The notes under the pieces are model-generated. The model did no database searches. It worked only from the letters and a program-made list of their open reading frames with translations, and was not told the DNA's origin. A stretch of DNA of 64,000 bases, from positions 558,001-622,000 of the forward strand of contig OX578280.1 of NCBI GenBank assembly GCA_951217055.1, given 5' to 3'. The position numbers and the translations under genes were made by a program. Shown in pieces: positions 33,325 through 45,369 of the stretch. Numbering within the stretch: the stretch's first letter is position 1; each line of letters opens with the position of its first letter. The stretch comes from Gerris lacustris (taxonomy: Eukaryota; Arthropoda; Insecta; Hemiptera; Gerridae).

Positions 33325-34382
33325 TAGTGATGTAAAATACCCGGGTATTCAAAACTGTGGGTAAATACCCATTTTGGGTAAATACCCAGGTATTTATGAT
33401 AATTTTTAAAGTTATGACTGCTATGAGTTTAATTTCAAACTTATTAATTGTAAATAAATATACTATGAAAGAGTTCAAGTAGTTATTAAGTGATAGTATG
33501 TCTCAATAATATTGTTGAATGGATATTAATTACTTAATAAGAATAATAGTCGAGGAGATAGCTTGCTAAAAAGTGTCTAACTAACATCCAGCAAGAAATT
33601 TGTGTATAAGTAAATGTTTTGGTGGCATTTAAGAAGTTTTTAATCCTTTTGTACACCTCTTCATTATTTTTGTATTGACTGTGATATTTTGTACTAATTG
33701 TCTGTCATAATTATAAACAAAAAAATAAATAAACAAATATGTGGACGGCTAAGTTGGTTGGCGGGACAATCCAGTGGAGACCGGCCATATCACACCCTTT
33801 ATGATGGTCTTAACTCTTTTCACGAGATAATTCTGATTTCAGATATTTATAGCAATAGCCTATACGCTACACATACAGTATAATAATTGAGTAACAAGGG
33901 TATAAAAATATGCCAATTAATAATAATGTGTGTTCATATTATTTACATATTTTAGACAAATATGAATTTATATTTAGGTCTGCATAACCTAATTTTCAAC
34001 ATAATAATCCTGTGCTTTTCCTTCAAAATGGTGGTGTTTTCATTGCACAGGCCTTCAACATAAGCATTCTTTTTGAAATCATTGAATCTGTAAAGCAGAT
34101 ATTAATATACTTCGAAATAATAAATACCCGTACGCTGGATATTTTTTAAGACTATTTTTTAGGAATTAAGTGAGGTTAACACATCCTATACTCTCTAAAT
34201 GACATTTATTAAAGCCATTAGAGTATGGAAAATGCTCCGAACCTCTTAAAACACTTTTTAAATCAATATTTGTCATAAATACCCTCATTTTGGGTATTTA
34301 CCCTGGCCTCGGGTAAATACCCAGGTAAATACCCATTTTTATTTACCCTCCCCGCTGGGTATATACCCGGACAACATCACTA
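33325..34382. mobile_element. Non-autonomous hAT transposon with 8-bp target duplication
   Basis: Ends are TAGTGATG and CATCACTA. The left subterminal region is AAAATACCCGGGTATT and the right ATATACCCGG, both followed by more GGGTAAATACCC repeats. Perfect 8-bp direct repeats AGTGTGAG flank it (33317-33324 and 34383-34390), as expected for hAT insertion. It is 1058 bp and has no transposase frame. Multiple subterminal GGTATTTACCC palindromes would be transposase-binding candidates. Confidence 0.88.
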
Positions 34383-34394
34383 AGTGTGAGTAAT

Positions 34395-36380
34395 CTAACA
34401 ATATTTATACGTAGGTCAACTTGATCGCATTATTTAATAGTATATAGCCGAATAATAGTATACTTGATCACATTATCTAATAGTTGGCTTTGTGCTACGA
34501 CTTTATCTATAAGCTCAACTTGTTTTCTGTTTAAAAGTAAGGAATATTTATTAAAACAAACTTGGAACTCAGTTCCTAGCTAGAACTTGAAACGGAAAAA
34601 TTTTAAAAGACAAAAGCGCACGTCATGGGTAGAGTACCCGAGGCATCGCTAAAAATTATTTTTGAAAATGTTAAGTATATTTGTTAGAGTAGGAGGTGGG
34701 GATAGCGCCGCAATGAAATATAATTACCTTGGGGGTAAAATTAGTTAAAAATGCATCCAATAAGAAATGCAATGTTTTAACATTATATGATAATTATTTA
34801 CCTTTTATTATATACTTAATTCACCTTATGTTTAAATCACCTTCTGCTTAAATCACCTTATACTAAAATCACCTTATGCTAAAATCAAGGAAAGATTACA
34901 AGCATGTTTGTGCGCGTCGTCGATTCGACGCTCCTTAGAGACAATATTAAACAATACTGAATATTAAACCGTGTATTATCAAGCTAGTAGATGAAAACAC
35001 TTTTCGTTTCCATCAAAATATCTTTTAAATTCCCAACACAAAACATTTTGTTTATCATAAAAAAAGATTATATTTATATTTAAAGGAATTGAAAAGAAAA
35101 GGGCGGAACCCCTGTGGCCCTCGATATATTCCATTAATGGTTTTAATATTGCAGAAACACTAAACGTGTTATTACATAAATGCCTTATTTGAATAATAAA
35201 AAGACGAGAACAAAAGGGCCAAGAGGTCAGGTTCAGATGTGAGATACAGTGCCGAGACAATGGAATCCAGGCATTTAATAGCAGCGGCCCGAGGAGTCGC
35301 CCCTGATGTAATCCCCCGCGCGTGCTTGCCTGCCCCTACACCCCAACCACCTCAAAACTCCTAAACACTTCAAACCATCCCTCAAATTTTAAAATCCATA
35401 AATACCAATATGAATTCTTAATTCATTTGTAGATTCTTTAAATTCTCTTCTAAAGGTGTTAGGTGTTTCTCGACAGTGTTACCTGACAGTGTTACCTGAA
35501 AGTGTTGCTCGACAGTGTGATAGCGTAGATAGAAAACACGTTGAGATGTGTGCCACCGCATTGTAAACACTCCAATACAGTTGCACAATCAAAACAAACG
35601 GTAAAACAAAGAAACCGATGTAATGGTCGGAAACGATTTTTCATTAAATATTTAGTAAATTCTTTATTTTTATTTCTCTATTGCTGTTGTACGCTCGATT
35701 CTGAAGCTTGATTTCCTATGTATTTTTGTTATTTGACCATTTTCCATCTTTATACGCACAATACCTCAAAAATACAATCTCCGGGAAATCAATTTATGTA
35801 GTACATATTAAAATACATCTACATGTTTTCGTACTTCCATCGTTGAAACCGTTTTTGAGAGAGATTAATGTGCGAACTGTGAGAATTTTTGGGAGGCGGT
35901 CTTTTTAAATAGAGTAAAATTAATTTCTCTGTTCGGCCTCGGGAGTTTGTTATTCTAAATGTGCGTATATGTACCATATTTCATTGAGATTTCGGTTCGG
36001 AAGTTTAAGATCTACTCCCCTTCCAAATTTATACGGCTAAAATTAATTCGTGGATATTACATAGGAATATGGTTTCTGTAAGTGCAATCTGAATTTTTAT
36101 TGAAATCGGTTAAGGAATTTAGCCGCTACGCGTGTCAACAGATCATGGCCTCCTTTTTTGGACTCATGGCAGTTTTAAATATGTAAATCTATGGAAATCC
36201 TTTTTATCTCAATATATCTGTAATGAATTAATAAAAATTATATTAAAAGCACACTGTTTTTTATAAAATATCGTTAATGTCCGTAAATAAAAATTACTTT
36301 CCAGAAAATCTAATTTGTATAAGCGACACATCGAGTTAAATGTTTGCAATTAACAATTCTTAACGTGATATTTAACAAAA
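34395..36380. other. No gene; a few small repeats
   Basis: ACAGTGTTACCTGA is duplicated near 35474-35500. CACCTTATG/CACCTTCTG phrases repeat at 34815-34880. The frames are unrecognised. Confidence 0.4.
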
Positions 36381-36394
36381 ACAATTGTTTGAAA

Positions 36395-36472
36395 TGAGTA
36401 GGAAAGTGTTTGCTGCAATGAGTAGGAAAGTGTTTGCTGCAATGAGTAGGAAAGTGTTTGCTGCATTTTGTA
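36395..36472 (+). repeat. 24-bp tandem repeat, 3 copies
   Basis: ATGAGTAGGAAAGTGTTTGC plus TGCA, three times, identical. Confidence 0.9.
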
Positions 36473-36479
36473 CGAGTTT

Positions 36480-37655
36480 TTCGTAACATTAAAACATGTT
36501 ATCTACAAAATAAAAATAATTTTGACTTGTTGAGCAAGACATTTCTCAGCAACTCTCTAGTAATAAGTTCTAACGAAGAACTATGGACGGGATACTTGAA
36601 GGCGTAATATCGCTGTATTTCTGCTTATTAGATAAGACGTGGGGGGGGGGGGGCTCTTGCTTCAACCACCGGCTCATCCTTTTTTTTTAAATTTATTCAA
36701 GAAAATAATAAACATCATGAAATTTCTCAAGACTTTATAATGCTTTTGAAAACTATCGTCTTTGTACCGTTAGACGTCTCGAACCTTCATTAAAATTCTA
36801 GAACTTTGCCGAGCTGCGGGTACCTCCTGGACGACGGCACGTCGGGCTGTGTCTCACGCCATCTCTTCCGATGAGGATGTTCTGAGACAATACTACCCTC
36901 GGCCCACGCCCACAGCAAGATATCACATCAAGCAAACATAAAGTAAATTTTTAAACAAACATAAAATCCTAATTTGACCAACAGGGCAGTACGTAAAAGT
37001 TAAGGCTGTTATAGAACTATAGGAATGTCATAAGACCCTGATTAAGTTAGCTCTGCTATAAAACTATAGGAATGCCATAAGACCGTGATTAAGTTGGCAC
37101 TGCTAACTGTTATGTTCCTGTCAAACAAAGTTCATAACAAAATAAATTGAACACAATCAATTTTATATCTAAGTTAGATATGTGAGGGTAATTTTATCTA
37201 GGATGAGGCGCGGCGCCTAGGAAGCAACAGTGGTTGACTCCAAAAATAATACGTCCAGATATCTAGTTAATTACTTGACCTTGTCACTTGATTGATTCTA
37301 TAAGAGTCAAAGTCGAGTTGGTATTGTAGTTTCACCTAATAATTGGAATAATTTTGAAATTATAATATTTATAATATAAGGAATAAGATGTGATTTAGTG
37401 GATTACTTGTGCAGAGTATACATGTTCGTCGTAACTGAAAGGACAAATAATCGATTCCCGGTTTTGTTGACTGCCAGATTATTATAATAATTTGTTGATT
37501 ACCAGATGTAGAATTTATAAACTTCTGTAAAGTTGGATTATGCTTAGTTAGTTTAGTTAATCGTCTTATTAATCATTCACTATCAAACCATCAATTATTA
37601 TTCATTTATTTTTTTAATTAACAATGCTAATTATTTTTCCGATTATACTAAAGGA
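36480..37655. other. No recognised feature
   Basis: A poly-G tract near 36641-36652. TATAGGAATG(T/C)CATAAGACC occurs twice (37018 and 37065), a 47-bp tandem duplication. No gene recognised. Confidence 0.45.
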
Positions 37656-37658
37656 CTA

Positions 37659-38234
37659 TAATAGTACATTACGCGTCGAGTGCGGAAAGTAGCATTTTGC
37701 ATGCGAGTGTGGAGTTTGCACCCGAGCGACAGCGAGGGTAGTAAAACCACACGAGCAATGCAAAATGCCGTTTTCGCACGAGTTGCGTACCGTACTTTAT
37801 CTACGATTGTTAGATTTAAATTATAAATACAGAAAACAATTAAACTTCCAGTATACAAGTTCGTATTTCTCTTATGATAAAGATAACATTAATTCATTAG
37901 TTGTATTTTGTGCCGAATTATTTCGGGAGGCGTATTATTCTCCTCATATTCGTCATAATCATTTAAATCACTCATTGATTTTCACAAAAAACTCGATATA
38001 AAAGTTACTTTTATTAAACAAACAGCAAATTAGTCTTGTTAAATGTAAACAAACTCTCTAATCGTGCGTAAAGCTGAAGAATTCCTCTTCTTTACCACAC
38101 TAGTGTGGTAAAGAAGAGGAATTCTTCAGAACTATGAGACGCGCATGTGCAATGAATACAAGTACGTAAAGAATCACTTTCTACGCATCTAAACAGAGAT
38201 ATAATGTTTATATTTCGTATCAATCGTAGATAAA
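37659..38234 (+). mobile_element. Dispersed repeat A, copy 2
   Basis: Same limits and order as copy 1 at 595-1174. The inverted-repeat head and the central palindrome are retained. Frames 37643-37858 and 594-884 (both minus) share a run of residues only because the DNA is shared. Confidence 0.75.
38074..38129. repeat. Perfect 56-bp palindrome inside repeat A copy 2
   Basis: CTGAAGAATTCCTCTTCTTT then ACCACACT, followed at once by the exact reverse complement. It differs from copy 1 by one base in each arm, at paired positions. Confidence 0.9.
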
Positions 38235-38820
38235 CTAATTAAACATGTTTTTGAAATCAGACAGACAATAATTTTGATTGATTGTTGAATCGAGATGGAT
38301 GTTCCGACCGAAGCGACGCGACGCCCGACCGAAGCGACGCGACGCCCGACTTTCACCTTTAAACCAGCTAACAGATGGAAAAGGAAAATGGCACGACTGT
38401 CTCGGGAGAATTTAACAGGATAACCTCGTACGGAGATACAAGAAGGCTTGATGAATGGGCGTACTTAGGTCCGACAAGGTCGTACAAATATATGGGAGTG
38501 TATTATATCCGATATACAATGCTTTTAATATCGAGATTGTAAGAGTAAAATTTATTACTATGGGAGTGGCGTCGAAGTCGTCATTGAGGCGCCACTGAAC
38601 ACATGACCTACGATTTGTACAAATTCTTTAAAAATAAAGTAACACGATGCTACGACGCTTATTTTTTAATCCATTGCTTCACTAGATAGACGGCGGTAAA
38701 ATACGGACCATGTTAATCGGCAAATAATAACCTATTTAGAAATAGAAATAAAACAGCTCGATTGCATCAAGTTAAAGGGAAACCAGTTAATTTATTCAAT
38801 AAGAGTAAACTCTGTATATA
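38235..38820. other. No gene; one 21-bp duplication
   Basis: CGACCGAAGCGACGCGACGC plus C is present twice in tandem near 38307-38349. Nothing else recognised. Confidence 0.5.
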
Positions 38821-38838
38821 TACTTTGAAAACTACTGT

Positions 38839-38863
38839 AATAACCCTGGCAGTTGATCGGGAC

Positions 38864-38895
<32 letters not shown>

Positions 38896-38900
38896 CAAAC
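38839..38900 (+). mobile_element. 3' end of a SINE (fragment)
   Basis: TGTAATAACCCTGGCAGTTG then ATCGGGACTAA, a C homopolymer and poly-A. It is the same sequence as the tail of the minus-strand SINE at 43871-44103. Confidence 0.65.
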
Positions 38901-39560
38901 TAGTTTACTAGTTTAAATTGAAATGCTCACTTGATATGTACCAAACTAACATATCGAGGATAATAGGGTTTGTTTGCTAAGTAACTCTGTTACTGTGTTA
39001 TTGTGTTTTCACACGTTTATAATTACTGTGTTGATCTGATAATACAGGAAAAAGAGAAGGTTAGCTTTATACGGAGGAGATAAACCATATGGACATTATT
39101 GTTGGGAATAAGTCTGCCGGTCATGGCATTCAATTGTTAGATCAACATCGTTTAAGAAAGAACAGATCACACAATCTAGTGTGATAATCAACACAATCCC
39201 AATATTAAGTTAAGTTGTTTAATCATAACAAACTTATAATGACATTTTTTATCAGTTTTTAATTAGTGGCTTGTGCAAGTTTTCCTCTTACAGTCTCGTT
39301 TTAAATAAAGATTTCTTTAAATATTATCGGATGAAATAAAATAAGCGTGGCTAGATGCCACGGGGGGGGGGGGGGGGGGGGGGTAATATATGGCTAGAAA
39401 GACTGTAAGCTAATACAATAAGTACCGTGTACCGTGGTTATGTCATATTGAGTGTAGCAGGAAGTTTTTTTGGAAATAGGGTATAGCAGATAGGATGAGT
39501 TCAGATTTAGATGGCTAAAGAAGCAAAAGCACTCTTAAATTCATGTACGGACGTCTGTAC
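38901..39560. other. No gene; long poly-G tract
   Basis: A G homopolymer of about 22 bases at 39362-39383. Otherwise no feature. Confidence 0.6.
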
Positions 39561-39566
39561 AAGAAG

Positions 39567-39838
39567 TAAAGGCAGCTAAAGATATCATCTGATGATAAGA
39601 AGTAAAGGCAGCTAAAGATATTATCTGATGATAAGAAGTAAAGGCAGCTAAAGATATCATCAGATGATAAAAAGTAAAAAAAGCTGGTATCATCTGATGA
39701 TAAGAAGTAAAGGCAGCAAAAGATATCATCTGATGATAAGAAGTAAAAAAAGCTGGTATCATCTGATGATAAGAAGTAAAAACAGCTGGTATCATCTGAT
39801 GATAAGAAGTAAAGGCAGCTAAAGGTATCATCTGATGA
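39567..39838. repeat. 33/36-bp minisatellite with ATCATCTGATGAT core
   Basis: About eight units with GTATCATCTGATGATAAGAA and GTAAAGGCAGCTAAA or GTAAAAAAAGCTG. Each unit holds the palindrome ATCATCTGATGAT. Minus-strand frames 39515-39862 and 39541-39831 are translations of the array. Confidence 0.93.
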
Positions 39839-39929
39839 TGGAAGCATTTTTACTTTTGTCATGCAGAGGGTTTTATAAGAGAAAAGAGAGTGTCTTTGTG
39901 TGAAAAGATAAGGAAATTATTACGTTTTT

Positions 39930-40197
39930 ACTTTCTCATATTGAGAGAATAAATTTACACATTTTGGGGTCCCCTGAGTCCAAAAACGTGTCCTCTGTGC
40001 AGACGAGTGAAGCCTAAACTACTGGGCCCGCATTTTGACGAATTTTGGCATACATCGATTCACACCAATATGATAAAATGTTCAATAATATTTTAATGTA
40101 CATACGAAAATTCGAAAACTAATAAATGGTACCACTAATAACTAATAACACTGGGCTAAGTAATTACGAACTCGTATATGAGAAAGTTTGTCTGGGT
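39930..40197 (+). mobile_element. Repeat D, internally deleted copy
   Basis: ACTTTCTCATATTGAGAGAA at the left, GGGGTCCCCTGAGTCCAAAA, then ACTCGTATATGAGAAAGTTT at the right. About 380 bp shorter than the copy at 18 kb. Confidence 0.66.
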
Positions 40198-40239
40198 TAG
40201 AGGTGGTTAAGTTTTTTTTTTTTGCTCTTCAGCTTGGGG

Positions 40240-40364
40240 GGCCGATGTCGATGTATCGAAAACATCGATGTTTTCTTTCGATGTTTTGGCTAACATCGAT
40301 GTTTGTTCTTTCGATGTCGATGTATCGAAAACATCGATGTTTGCCTATCGATGTCCCAACCCTA
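40240..40364 (-). mobile_element. Possible transposon end with duplicated GATGTCGATGTATCG
   Basis: GATGTCGATGTATCGAAAAC, ATCGATGTTT occurs twice about 67 bp apart. It then ends CCTATCGATGTCCCAACCCTAG. Reverse-complemented, the end reads CTAGGGTTGGGACATCGATA, which looks like a hAT-type terminus with subterminal repeats. No partner end was found. Confidence 0.4.
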
Positions 40365-40469
40365 GGACACAGGCCATAGACGGAAAAAAGCATGGGGTAT
40401 CATCAGGCTTGGATATCCGAAATGCGGATATGGTTTTAGAAATAATAATATGCACGGGGAACTATTAAA

Positions 40470-40920
40470 TACTTGGACAGCAAGGCATGTATTAGAACCT
40501 GTATCCTTCCTTTATTCTATTTGATTACACTTGTTCGTAGTCAGCGTATAATTTGGTGTCGTCTAGATTTCAGTGGCGCCCGGATGAGGAGGTCAGGTGA
40601 AGGAAATGGCGAGTACCGTAAACTCTCGAGACAAGTCCAAGAATATAGTGATTCAAGGTCGTTAAGGATTCCAGAGGCGAACTGGAAAACGTAGAAGAAC
40701 AAGTGTAGCATAAACATTCGTGGGTCGGTCATAGGCGATATTAGTAGCTTTTTTCCCATCTTTTTTTTTTAAGAAATATAAAAATAATGATATTATATTC
40801 GATCTTATTAACGATTAAATGTAAATAGAAGAACTGGAGTTTCAACCAAAAAACAGGGAGAGAGACTTAAATAAAATAATTCTATTAACAGAAATAGGGA
40901 AAAAAGCTGAGCAAACTCAA
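40470..40920. other. No recognised feature
   Basis: The frames 40473-40694 and 40541-40759 overlap on opposite strands and resemble nothing known. Confidence 0.35.
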
Positions 40921-41115
40921 AAAATCGGTCCGGGACAACTCAGACAAACTTTCTCATATACGAGTTTATAATTACTTAGCCCAGAGTTTTATTTAAATGG
41001 ACTACATTTTAGAATTTTTTTTATCAAAATCGTCGGACCCGTTTTCGAGAAATTATTGTTTTTCACGTTTATTCAGAGTTTTTGGGGGGTAGTGCCCCCA
41101 AATTTGAAGCTAAAA
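40920..41115 (-). mobile_element. Repeat D, reverse partial copy
   Basis: AAAATCGGTCCGGGACAACT, CAGACAAACTTTCTCATATA, CGTCGGACCCGTTTTCGAGA and TTTTTGGGGGGTAGTGCCCC are the reverse complement of the 3' part of repeat D. Confidence 0.66.
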
Positions 41116-42225
41116 TTCACTTGCACTTCTTGGATGTTGAACCTGTAGCCAAAAGTCAATATACGAGTTGCTCTAGTAACGTGTTGATCACAGTAAAAAA
41201 TCTCCGTTGACGAGATGGATCAGAGAAGATAGAAGTTAGCAAGAGCATGACGGGGAATGTGTGGGTGCCTCCGGTCATGTGCTAAGCTGACGTAGCTGTG
41301 GCGCCGCCACTCGCAGGTTTTAGGTTCATCACCTCTCTACCGGGAGATGAACCGGTCTTCTGTTCGCTAGGTCGGCAGGTTCAACTCGACACTGCCTAAT
41401 TTGAAGCCAGATCACTTCCAGGCAACTCCCTGATATTCTCTCCAGAAAATAATTATTTAAATTTTGTATACTATTTTCTTCGACCTTCAGGTTCTCGGCT
41501 AAGCCTAAAAAACCATCCCGGATCCGATTGCATCTGGTCTACTTTGTGAAAAATTTAAAAAACGTTATTCCATTTACATTTAACGAGATTTCTTAAACGG
41601 CTGTTGGGATTTACAGATCGGGTGCGATCAAATCTCATCAGTGAACGAAACAGTGGATGACAAATTGAATTAAAGCTCATTATGGAAGTCGTTACTCACC
41701 GAAAAACGGAACATTGCGTAACATAGCATTGCGTAAACGCCTCACATTCAGTAAACAGATAAAAACTAACTAATTGACATACTATTAATTTCAAACAGAA
41801 GTATTTAATTATAAACCGTGGGAATTGATTTCTATTGGTAATTATCATTTTTTTCTGCCGATAATTCCAAGTATAGAGTGGATATGCGTCGAGGTTAGAA
41901 AGCCTTAATAAAAGACGAGAATGCTTAAAGAATCCGGCCCGGTCGGTTTATATGGGTTTGATACGAGCTTGATGTCACAACACCGCCCGAGAATGAGATA
42001 TCTTAATATAATTGGATAATCAATCTTTGGTTGGGATCCACACCAGATGGTGCCACTAACCAGGCTTAGAAGAAACCTGCCGTCAAAACTTCCAAACGGG
42101 TAAAACAAATAACTTGGCGAAAACCTACAGTCTTCTTCTCCAGCTTATTCTTAATCCTGAAAGTTAACCTTCCAAAATAGGTTATCTCTGATAGCTCTAG
42201 ACGACTAATCTAGCAAAAACACAAA
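41116..42225. other. No recognised feature
   Basis: A moderately GC-rich patch at 41250-41460 contains GGTTCAACTCGACAC and GGTTCATCACC, weakly B-box-like, but no foldable tRNA was made out. The frame 41905-42108 is unrecognised. Confidence 0.35.
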
Positions 42226-42226
42226 A

Positions 42227-42265
42227 TAACCACCTCTAACCACCTCTAACCACCTCTAACCACCT
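42227..42265 (+). repeat. 10-bp satellite CTCTAACCAC, 4 copies
   Basis: The same decamer as at 24.0 and 45.8 kb, a short instance. Confidence 0.95.
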
Positions 42266-42349
42266 TGCAATCAATATACGCTTTTACTTTATATTACTGC
42301 TGATAAGAGCCAGATCTGCTGTCAAAACAGTTCATCATTAGCTTAACAT

Positions 42350-42786
42350 TGTGCACCCCACAGAATATAGCACATTGTGCACCCGACACAAACTAGCATA
42401 TTGTGCACCCGACACAATCTAGCACATTGTGCACCCGACACAAACTAGCATATTGTGCACCCGACACAATCTAGCACATTGTGCACCCGACACAAACTAG
42501 CATATTGTGCACCCGACACAATCTAGCACATTGTGCACCCGACACAAACTAGCATATTGTGCACCCGACACAATCTAGTACATTGTGCACCCGACACAAA
42601 CTAGTACATTGTGCACCCGACACAATCTAGTACATTGTGCACCCGACACAATCTAGTACATTGTGCACCCGACACAAACTAGCATATTGTGCACCCGACA
42701 CAATCTAGCACATTGTGCACCCGACACAATCTACACATGGTGCACCCTACACAATCTAGCTCATTGTGCACCCGACACAATCTAGC
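42350..42786 (+). repeat. 26-bp minisatellite, about 17 copies
   Basis: The unit is ATTGTGCACCCGACACAA plus TCTAGCAC or ACTAGCAT. The two versions alternate over much of the array, giving a 52-bp dimer, and a TAGTAC variant clusters at 42574-42662. Confidence 0.95.
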
Positions 42787-42789
42787 ACT

Positions 42790-43720
42790 TTTAGAACCTT
42801 AGGTCCCTTAATATAATATCATTTCATCACTAAAATAAGCATAATAAGCATATAAAGTAAGTATATTACATTTAGTATTTTAGAATTGAAAGTGAATTTC
42901 TTATTCTTGGTACTTGATTTTCATAGACAGTGGTGTACTACATACTATGTGCGTGCTTAAATAATTACTTTAAAAAAACGCTTAAAGAAAAGATAAAAAT
43001 AATGCGGAATGTGCGGTGAAGACTATGTCGTGAAATACATATTTAAATAATAATAATAAAACTTATTGAATAAACATATAAATAAATGACATAAATATAA
43101 TAATTTTCTGGTGACTAACACTGCCAGTTTCGAGGTTCTTACAAGCTGCATCCTCAGGGAAATAATAGTCATTTAGAGCATCGTGGTTTTATGTAACAAC
43201 AGCTAAGAGTAGGGAGAACAGTTCACACAAAAACCCTAAACACAAGGTTTCAACCGGAATATTTAAATAGTTTATTATTACCTAAATTAGGGTTATAATG
43301 CCCCCAGACTAAACAGAAAGCATTATAAATTATAAGTAATATTGCAAATGCCGAATATAGAAGAACCGAGGTGTTAATCAAAGAATGAGATAATGGTGTC
43401 ACCATTATACGATTCATAAAGAATATATTAAACTAATGTAATAGTTTTGAACTTCACTCCAACTATATATAGATATTCTCTAATCCTTTATGATTTGTCT
43501 ATTTCTTACAGATTAAATAACAAAAAGTCGGTTTCAATCCTAAAAACATTACAAACCAGTCGAGTTGTGCGGACTATACAGCAGTCGAGGCAAGAACCCA
43601 CCTTTCACCTAGATAAACCATGTTGTGGAATCACTACTGTTAAACCGAGTAGATCCCGTCACAATCAGTCGTCCTTCAATTCCAATGCAACGACAGTAAC
43701 TCTCTGTAAACCTACCAAAC
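42790..43720. other. No gene; one CTGA...GAAAC-like motif
   Basis: On the minus strand 43117-43165 reads CCCTGAGGATGCAGC, a loop, then CCTCGAAACTGGCAG, a layout similar to 8896-8919. The frame 43447-43725 is unrecognised. Confidence 0.35.
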
Positions 43721-43725
43721 CCTAA

Positions 43726-44154
43726 AGCGGCCCGCACACGGTCAATAGTACTGTCAATACACAAAAGTATTGTCAATACTATTGACCGTGCAGAGTTGAT
43801 ATTGATAAAAAAAACAGTATTGATGAAAATTTGTTATTAAATTGCATATTGACAATAGCATTGTCAATAATATTTTTTTTTTTTTTTTTTTTCTTTGGGG
43901 TTTTAGTCCCGATCAACTGCCAGGGTTATTACAGGACGGGGGTTATCCGGCCACTTTGCCAGGGTTATTACAGGACGGGGGTTATCCGGCCACTTTACTC
44001 ATCTAATCGATGAGATCATCAGTGTGAAACATATCTTTCCCCGCTGGGATTCGAACTCACAGCCGGGGTTTAGACCTTGGTTTCAGAGTCGAGTGCGTTA
44101 ACAATATTCGTTAATAATATTATTGACAATACTATTGATCGTGTGCGGGCTGCT
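43726..44154. mobile_element. PIF/Harbinger-like MITE with TAA target duplication
   Basis: Left end AGCGGCCCGCACACGGTCAA; right end reverse-complemented AGCAGCCCGCACACGATCAA, both continuing TAGTA. The 3-bp direct repeat TAA flanks it (43723-43725 and 44155-44157), as in PIF/Harbinger insertions (TWA targets). GTCAATA repeats fill the subterminal parts. Its interior is interrupted by a SINE. Confidence 0.82.
43871..44103 (-). mobile_element. tRNA-derived SINE nested in the MITE
   Basis: Read on the minus strand: GTTAACGCACTCGACTCTGA, then AACCCCGGCTGTGAGTTCGA, ATCCCAGCGGGG (a good RNA polymerase III B box, GAGTTCGAATCCC), then a 40-bp duplicated segment (GCCGGATAACCCCCGTCCTG, AATAACCCTGG) and a poly-A of about 20 at 43871-43891. 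The A box is missing, so it is 5'-truncated. A second piece of the same family is at 38839-38900. Confidence 0.78.
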
Positions 44155-44189
44155 TAACAAATAATCTTTCTAAATTACACACGGAGGAG

Positions 44190-44932
44190 CAGCGCCGGCG
44201 CCACGCACAGGCGGGGCAGGCGGCCGCCTGTGGTGGCCAAACTTAGGGGGCGGCCGATGCCGCTCTCAGACTTTTTTTATAAATTGAAAAACAGAATCCA
44301 TAGTTTTAACGATAACAATGTGCGTTGGGTGCTGAGTAGGCAGTAATAAACAAACATGTTTGAAATGGATGTTGAAACCTTGTAATAACACCCAATACCT
44401 TATCAGGTTTCGTTTTATTTTTGTAGTCGAGCTAATCGCATTTCGGGTTGGTTCTTGGTTACACTTTAAACTGGTGTCATTTTTTCTTTTGTTTCCTTAA
44501 ATTTTATCTACTGTCTTTGCTGTAAATGAGTACATATATGTATCTATGTATGTATATTTCTTTCTCTCCTAAATTTTGTTCTCTGTTCCTCTCTCAACTT
44601 TTGTTGAATTTGCATAATCTGTAGGTATATCCGTTTTTGGGTCCTTAGGCGAAACCAAACCGAAGACCCTTATAATTTTTTGCTATTGTCTGACTGTGCC
44701 AGAAGTAAAGATCGTTAAAGCATTTGTGTCCCCAATAATACCAACACAAAAATTTGAAACCTTCCAGTTATGTTTTATGTATAATAACCTAAACACAGGT
44801 TACATGTAAGGAAACCCCCAAAAATAACTCTCATTCCATCCCCCCCCCCCCCCCCGGTCAAAATAGTCCTACTTTAATGGGGCGGCCAAAAACCGTCTTG
44901 CCTGTGGCGGCAAAAGTGTAGCACCGGCGCTG
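44190..44932. mobile_element. Non-autonomous hAT transposon, CAGCGCCGG ends
   Basis: The left end is CAGCGCCGGCGCCACGCACA; the right end reverse-complemented is CAGCGCCGGTGCTACAC. The perfect 8-bp direct repeat CGGAGGAG flanks it (44182-44189, 44933-44940). The subterminal GGCGGCC and CCTGTGG motifs are shared by both ends. It is 743 bp with no transposase frame. It contains a repeat E scrap (44638-44695). Confidence 0.87.
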
Positions 44933-44994
44933 CGGAGGAGTATGCGACGGAAATCTATATATTTCGAAGTGACTTTAAATCTAATGGAACGGGA

Positions 44995-45365
44995 GGACAG
45001 TGTGTTTTACCTATTGTCGACTAAGGGACACTCATTGTCTAGTGAAGACAGCGGCGTGTCAAGTGGAAGGGGACTCCGGACGGAGTGAAGGAAGCGAGAG
45101 AGAAACCCCCCCCCCCCCCCCGGGGTCTGGTATGCAGGAATGCAAGGCTCGTCCTGCAGCCCAGCTATGCAGTACAGCCCAGGGGTACTCCGGAGTCTTT
45201 CTCTTCCACGCTCCCGCAGATCTACCTCCACGGTTTTCACTCCCCAATCTCCTTTCTTCATAATTCCACCCTTTTTTCCAATCGGATCGTTTTCAAAAAA
45301 AGATCTCATCCAACCGAACAGGAAATACCGTTCCTATTTCTCTGTGCGTGTATCCCTTAACCCTT
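44995..45365. other. GC-rich patch with multiple open frames, possible exon
   Basis: A local GC-rich stretch interrupted by a C homopolymer (about 45106-45122). Frames are open on both strands (minus 45007-45309, plus 45000-45263, 45085-45360). On the minus strand a frame ends at GACAATAG-GTAAAA, a plausible donor, so an upstream FBXL7-like exon cannot be excluded, but no motif supports it. Confidence 0.2.
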
Positions 45366-45369
45366 TTTA

